From a bacterium (GTDB taxonomy: Bacteria > Planctomycetota > UBA1135 > UBA2386): a DNA stretch of 57,864 nucleotides. Where the stretch lies: NCBI GenBank assembly GCA_024743115.1, contig JANSXC010000032.1, forward strand, positions 1 to 57,864, in the 5' to 3' direction. The position numbers were made by a program, and so were the translations under genes. This document shows, in pieces, positions 54,106-57,864 of the stretch (its first letter is position 1; each line of letters begins with the position of its first letter). Below the pieces are notes generated by a model that saw only the letters and a list, made by a program, of their open reading frames with translations, was not told where the DNA came from and did not search any database.

Positions 54106-54800
54106 ACCTCAACAGCAACTCCTACGTCCTCGGCTTCGTGGTCGCGGTCTGCATCGGCACGAGCCTGACGCTCGCGCTGACGGCGAACGCGCTCAAGGAG
54201 ACCCAGGCCGCGGCCGCCGAGTTCGACCGCAAGAAGAACGTGATGATCGCCGCCGGGCTTTGCACGGCAAGTGACGAGCGTTCGCGCGAAGAACTCGAGC
54301 AGCTCTACAAGGACCGCGTGTCCGAGTTCGTGATCGACACCGAGAGCGGCAAGCCCGATGCCGAAATGAAGCCCGCGGACGCGGACGGCAAGCGCTACCG
54401 CGTGGTCGCGACGACCAAGGGCGATGGCGGGGCCGTCGAGGCCTACGTGCTGCCGATCTCGGGCCGCGGGCTCTGGAGCACGCTACGCGGGTATCTGGCG
54501 CTGGACGGCGACAAGAACCACGTGCGCGGCATCACGTTCTACGAGCACAAGGAAACTCCGGGCCTTGGCGGTGAGGTTGACAACCCGTCGTGGCAGGCCC
54601 AATGGAAGGGCAAGACCGTGCTCGACGAGGACGGCAAGTTGATCTCCATCACGGTCAAGAAGGGGCAGGTCAACCCGGCCGTTGCTCTGGAGAAGGCGCA
54701 CGCGGTCGATGGTCTCGCTGGCGCGACGATCACGGCCAAGGGCGTGCAGACGTTCGTCAAGGCCGACCTGCAGGCGTTCTCGAAGTATCTCTACGAATAG
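54102..54800 (+). CDS. nqrC: Na+-NQR subunit C
   Basis: 232 aa, somewhat shorter than the 250-260 usual. One N-terminal membrane helix (VLGFVVAVCIGTSLTLALTA), then a periplasmic FMN-binding domain. Covalent FMN is expected on Thr209 in DGLAGATIT, which matches the SGAT-type flavinylation motif recognised by ApbE. FYEHKETPGLGGEVDNPSW is the conserved segment around the flavin pocket. ApbE itself is not encoded in this window. Start from the ATGA overlap with nqrB. Confidence 0.96.
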   Translation: MNLNSNSYVLGFVVAVCIGTSLTLALTANALKETQAAAAEFDRKKNVMIAAGLCTASDERSREELEQLYKDRVSEFVIDTESGKPDAEMKPADADGKRYRVVATTKGDGGAVEAYVLPISGRGLWSTLRGYLALDGDKNHVRGITFYEHKETPGLGGEVDNPSWQAQWKGKTVLDEDGKLISITVKKGQVNPAVALEKAHAVDGLAGATITAKGVQTFVKADLQAFSKYLYE

Positions 54801-55466
54801 GTGACTGAAGTGACAACGACAACCGCTCCAGCAACCAGCAAGCCGCTCTTCGGCAAAGAAGAGAAGCGGGCGATCCTCGATCCGCTCTGGGACAACAATC
54901 CGATCGCGCTACAGGTGCTCGGCATCTGCTCGGCGCTCGCCGTGACGACCCGCCTCGACAAGGCGCTCGTGCTCGGCGCCGGCGTGATCATGGTTACCGC
55001 GCTCGCGAACGTGATCATCTCACTGCTGCGCAACCTGATCCCGAGCAAGGTCCGCATCATCGTCCAGCTCGTCGTCGTCTCGAGCGTGGTGATCATCTTC
55101 GACCAGCTGCTCAAGGCCTACATGTATGACCTCAGCAAGTCGCTGTCGGTCTTCGTCGGCCTGATCATCACCAACTGCATGGTGATGGGCCGGCTCGAGG
55201 CCTACGCGATGGCGAACCCGCCGTGGCGCAGCCTGCTCGACGGCATCGGCAACGGCCTGGGCTACGCCTGGATCATCGCCGTCGTCGCCGCGATCCGTGA
55301 GCTGCTCGGCTCCGGCAAGTTGCTCGGCTACGAGGTGGTGCCGCAGGCGCTCTACGAGGCCGGCTACGTCAACAACGGCCTCATGGTGCTGGCGCCCGGG
55401 GCGTTCATCCTGCTCGGTGTGCTCGTTTGGGTGCAGCGCGCGATCTCCGGCTACATCGAGAAGTAG
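54801..55466 (+). CDS. nqrD: Na+-NQR subunit D
   Basis: 221 aa from GTG 54801, directly after the nqrC stop; GTG 54810 is an alternative. Six membrane helices. The conserved metal-ligand cysteines are Cys43 (LGICSALAVT) and Cys126 (ITNCMVMGR), which with two in NqrE hold an iron or [2Fe-2S] centre within the membrane. AMANPPWRSLLDGIGNGLGY and RELLGSGKLLG are typical NqrD/RnfE segments. Belongs to the NqrDE/RnfAE family. Confidence 0.96.
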   Translation: MTEVTTTTAPATSKPLFGKEEKRAILDPLWDNNPIALQVLGICSALAVTTRLDKALVLGAGVIMVTALANVIISLLRNLIPSKVRIIVQLVVVSSVVIIFDQLLKAYMYDLSKSLSVFVGLIITNCMVMGRLEAYAMANPPWRSLLDGIGNGLGYAWIIAVVAAIRELLGSGKLLGYEVVPQALYEAGYVNNGLMVLAPGAFILLGVLVWVQRAISGYIEK

Positions 55467-55470
55467 GAGG
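55465..55470 (+). promoter_or_regulatory. strong Shine-Dalgarno site of nqrE
   Basis: AGGAGG, overlapping the nqrD stop codon TAG, 8 nt before ATG 55479. It is the only full SD in the operon and may raise nqrE translation. Confidence 0.8.
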
Positions 55471-55478
55471 ACGGACAG

Positions 55479-56156
55479 ATGATTGCAGACACCCCAATCC
55501 TCGAAACACTCGCACTGATTCAGGAAGCCGAAACGGTTGCCGAGCAGAGCACGTTCGCGAACTACGTGTCGATCGTGCTGCGCGCGATCTTCGTCGAGAA
55601 CATCCTGCTCGCGTTCTTCCTCGGCATGTGCAGCTACCTCGCGGTCAGCAAGCGCGTCGACAGCTCGGTGGGCCTCGGCCTCGCCGTCGTGTTCGTGCTC
55701 GCGCTCACCGTGCCGATCAACTGGGCCATCCAGTCCTACGTGCTCAATCCGGGCGCGCTCGCCTGGGCCGGCTTCCCGGACTCGGACCTGAGCTACCTGC
55801 AGTTCCTCACCTTCATTGCGTCGATCGCGACCGCGGTGCAGATCGTCGAGATGGCGGTCGACAAGTTCAGCCCCAAGCTCTACGCGGCGCTCGGCATCTT
55901 CCTGCCGCTCATCGCCGTGAACTGCGCGATCCTCGGCAGCTCGCTGTTCATGGTCGAGCGCACCTACGACTTCGGGCAGTCCGTCGTCTTCGGTTTCGGC
56001 TCCGGCATCGGCTTCCTGCTCGCGATCGTGAGCATGGCCGCGATTCGCTGGAAGATCCGGACGGCGCACGTGCCGGCGCCGCTGCGCGGTCTCGGTATCA
56101 CGTTCATCACCACGGGCCTCATCGCGATGGCCTTCATGACGTTCAGCGGCATCTAG
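55479..56156 (+). CDS. nqrE: Na+-NQR subunit E
   Basis: 225 aa with six membrane helices in inverted topology to NqrD. A 25-residue N-terminal extension (LETLALIQEAETVAEQSTFA) precedes the conserved start FANYVSIVLRAIFVENILLA. Metal-ligand cysteines are Cys51 (FLGMCSYLAV) and Cys149 (IAVNCAILGS). It pairs with NqrD to bind the intramembrane iron centre that NqrM helps to build. A strong AGGAGG precedes the ATG. nqrF follows 15 nt later. Confidence 0.97.
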   Translation: MIADTPILETLALIQEAETVAEQSTFANYVSIVLRAIFVENILLAFFLGMCSYLAVSKRVDSSVGLGLAVVFVLALTVPINWAIQSYVLNPGALAWAGFPDSDLSYLQFLTFIASIATAVQIVEMAVDKFSPKLYAALGIFLPLIAVNCAILGSSLFMVERTYDFGQSVVFGFGSGIGFLLAIVSMAAIRWKIRTAHVPAPLRGLGITFITTGLIAMAFMTFSGI

Positions 56157-56171
56157 CTCGCACCCCTACCA

Positions 56172-57401
56172 ATGTTCACTTCGATCCTCATCGGCGTCGT
56201 CGCGCTCACGGGCGTGGTCGTGCTGTTCGTGCTCGTGCTCATGTTCTGTGAGAACGGGCTCGTGCAGAAGGGCAACGTCAAGCTGCTGATCAACGACGAT
56301 CCGGACAAGTCGCCCGAGGTTGCCGTTGGCACCAACCTGCTGTCGGCGCTGACCAACGAGAAGATCTTCCTGCCGTCTGCGTGTGGCGGGAAGGGTTCGT
56401 GCGCGATGTGCCTCTGCCAGGTCTTCGAGGGCGGCGGCGACCTGCTGCCGTCCGAGGCCGCGATCAGTCGCTCGCAGGCCAAGGACCACTGGCGGCTCGC
56501 GTGCCAGGTCAAGGTGCGCGGCCCCATGAAGGTGAAGGTGCCCGACGAGGTGTTCGGCATCCGCAAGTGGGAGTGCACCGTCCGCAGCAACGACAACGTC
56601 GCGACGTTCATCAAGGAGTTCGTGGTCGACCTGCCGGAAGGCGAGACGATCAACTTCGAGTCGGGCGGCTACATTCAGATCGACGTCCCGGAGTACCACA
56701 ACCTCAAGTTCTCCGACTTCGACGTCCAGGAGCAGTTCCGCGAGGACTGGGACAAGTTCAAGCTGTGGGATCTCGTCGCGAACAACGACGAGCCGTGCTT
56801 CCGCGCCTACTCGATGGCGAACCACCCGGCCGAGGGCAACATGGTGATGCTGAACATCCGCATCGCGACGCCGCCGCCGCGCCAGATGGATCTGCCGCCG
56901 GGCATCTGCAGCAGCTACGTCTTCTCGCTCAAGCCGGGGGACAAGGTCACGATCTCGGGTCCCTACGGTGAGTTCTTCATCAAGGACACCAAGCGCGAGA
57001 TGGTCTACATCGGTGGTGGTGCCGGCATGGCGCCGCTGCGTAGCCACATCTTCCACCTGTTCCACACGCTCAAGACCGACCGCAAGGTCAGCTACTGGTA
57101 CGGTGCGCGCAGCAAGCGCGAGATGTTCTACACCGACCACTTCGAGAAGATCGAAAAGGAGTTCCCCAACTTCAGCTACCACGTCGCGCTCAGCGACGCG
57201 CTGCCGGAGGACAACTGGACGGGCTTCACCGGCTTCATCCACCAGGTGGTCATGGAGAACCACCTCAAGGACCACGAGAACGTCGATGAGATCGAGTTCT
57301 ACCTCTGTGGTCCGCCGATGATGAACAACGCGGTCTTCAAGATGCTCGACGACCTCGGCGTCGAGAAAGAAATGATCGCGTTCGATGACTTCGGTGGATG
57401 A
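56172..57401 (+). CDS. nqrF: Na+-NQR subunit F, NADH-oxidising flavoprotein
   Basis: 409 aa. One N-terminal membrane helix (SILIGVVALTGVVVLFVLVL), then a [2Fe-2S] ferredoxin domain with Cys71, Cys77, Cys80 and Cys111 (SACGGKGSCAMC, ACQV). An FAD domain follows with RAYSMAN, then the NADH domain with YIGGGAGMAPLRSH and YLCGPPMMNNAV, and a C-terminal FDDFGG. All cofactor motifs are intact. It oxidises NADH in the cytoplasm and feeds electrons into the pump. Last gene of the operon; a tandem repeat starts 4 nt after its stop. Confidence 0.98.
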   Translation: MFTSILIGVVALTGVVVLFVLVLMFCENGLVQKGNVKLLINDDPDKSPEVAVGTNLLSALTNEKIFLPSACGGKGSCAMCLCQVFEGGGDLLPSEAAISRSQAKDHWRLACQVKVRGPMKVKVPDEVFGIRKWECTVRSNDNVATFIKEFVVDLPEGETINFESGGYIQIDVPEYHNLKFSDFDVQEQFREDWDKFKLWDLVANNDEPCFRAYSMANHPAEGNMVMLNIRIATPPPRQMDLPPGICSSYVFSLKPGDKVTISGPYGEFFIKDTKREMVYIGGGAGMAPLRSHIFHLFHTLKTDRKVSYWYGARSKREMFYTDHFEKIEKEFPNFSYHVALSDALPEDNWTGFTGFIHQVVMENHLKDHENVDEIEFYLCGPPMMNNAVFKMLDDLGVEKEMIAFDDFGG

Positions 57402-57405
57402 GCCG

Positions 57406-57864
57406 CGGCGCTACGCGCGCCGCATCACAGCCATCGAAGGCCTCGAACGCCGTTGTCCTCCAGGGCTGCCGTTTCACGGTATCGGCGAGTGGCGCAACCG
57501 GCGGCCACGCCCAGGAGGGGGGCGCGTTTGCGACGCGCGGAAGGGCGCGGTGACCGGCTGACCCCGGGGCGTCACGGCGCTACGCGCGCCGCATCGCAGC
57601 CACCGAAGGTCTCGAACGCCGTTGTCCTCCAGGGCTGCCGTTTCACGGTGTCGGCGAGTGGCGCAACCGGCGGCCACGCCCAGGAGGGAGGCGCGTTTGT
57701 GACGCGCGGAAGGGCGCGGTGACCGGCTGACCGCGGGGCGTCACGGCGCTGCGCGCGCCGCATCACAGCCACCGAAGGCCTCGAACGCCGTTGTCCTCCA
57801 GGGCTGCCGTTTCACGGTATCGGCGAGTGGCGCAACCGGCGGCCACGCCCAGGGGGGAGGCGCG
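57406..57864. repeat. 169-bp tandem repeat, about 2.7 copies, continuing past the window end
   Basis: Identical landmark CGTTGTCCTCCAGGGCTGCC occurs at 57451, 57620 and 57789, a constant period of 169 bp. Copies differ at only a few positions, for example the loop TTTGCG/TTTGTG in the GCGCG..CGCGC hairpin. Each unit contains inverted repeats: GGCGC-TAC-GCGCC near the start, CCTCCAGGGC with GCCCAGGAGG (one A-A mismatch), and GCGCGT/ACGCGC. 169 is not a multiple of 3, so it is not a coding repeat. No direct-repeat/spacer structure of a CRISPR. Confidence 0.95.

Noticed and set aside
57453..57722. 89-codon frame within the tandem repeats
   Set aside because: The repeat period is not a multiple of three, so the frame changes between units; composition is Arg/Ala-rich noise.
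57406..57864. CRISPR array
   Set aside because: The whole 169-bp unit is conserved, with no variable spacers and no cas genes nearby.

Overview
The window is high-GC DNA from a heterotrophic bacterium that I infer to be a member of the Planctomycetota. The evidence is indirect: many large secreted proteins with FG-GAP, kelch, PKD and Asp-box modules; ECF sigma factors paired with membrane proteins or with a PknB-type Ser/Thr kinase carrying DWG instead of DFG; a MoxR/DUF58/vWA gene cluster; and almost no Shine-Dalgarno sequences. No marker gene such as rRNA is present, so the assignment is not proven. I see no phage, transposase, IS or CRISPR.

Layout. 1-2.1 kb: a minus-strand ECF sigma factor translationally coupled to a membrane protein. 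2.3-3.9 kb: a small DUF4332-like protein with its own terminator, then a cation diffusion facilitator. 3.9-16 kb: a tightly overlapping eight-gene operon (membrane protein, MoxR ATPase, membrane protein, ABC ATPase, ABC permease, DUF58, BatA-like vWA protein, double-vWA protein). 16-18.2 kb: two tandem paralogous small membrane proteins and an unknown protein. 18.2-30 kb: secreted Asp-box and FG-GAP proteins, a glycosidase-like/SGNH pair, a second ECF sigma/membrane pair and a further secreted protein. 29.9-34.1 kb: an RND efflux pair. 34.1-35.5 kb: a histone-H1-like Lys/Ala-rich protein with a C-terminal membrane anchor and a long hairpin-rich leader. 35.9-39.6 kb: a TPR Ser/Thr kinase divergent from a third sigma factor. 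39.6-44 kb: a secreted protein, the selenocysteine tRNA (selC) and a kelch-like secreted protein. 44-48.2 kb: sulfotransferase, ABC-2 exporter and endonuclease/exonuclease/phosphatase-type protein. 48.4-51 kb: a PKD secreted protein and a lone acyl carrier protein. 51.2-57.4 kb: the Na+-translocating NADH:quinone reductase operon nqrABCDEF, preceded by a 59-codon gene that I read as nqrM. 57.4 kb to the end: a 169-bp tandem repeat running out of the window.

How the parts work together. The nqr genes encode a sodium-pumping respiratory complex, and nqrM supplies a factor for assembling its iron site. The MoxR/vWA operon probably encodes a membrane-associated AAA+/vWA machine together with an ABC-2 transporter; its substrate is unknown. 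Five secreted proteins with unrelated N-terminal modules appear to end in the same type of C-terminal domain. Several genes have a TANNNT-like -10 element 6-7 nt before the ATG, which suggests leaderless transcription. The two clearest -35/-10 promoters (selC and the Asp-box protein) share a 16-nt spacer and the same CATGCT -10. Strongest points are selC, nqrM, the nqr operon, the 169-bp repeats and the start correction of the cation transporter. Functions of the hypothetical membrane and secreted proteins remain unassigned.
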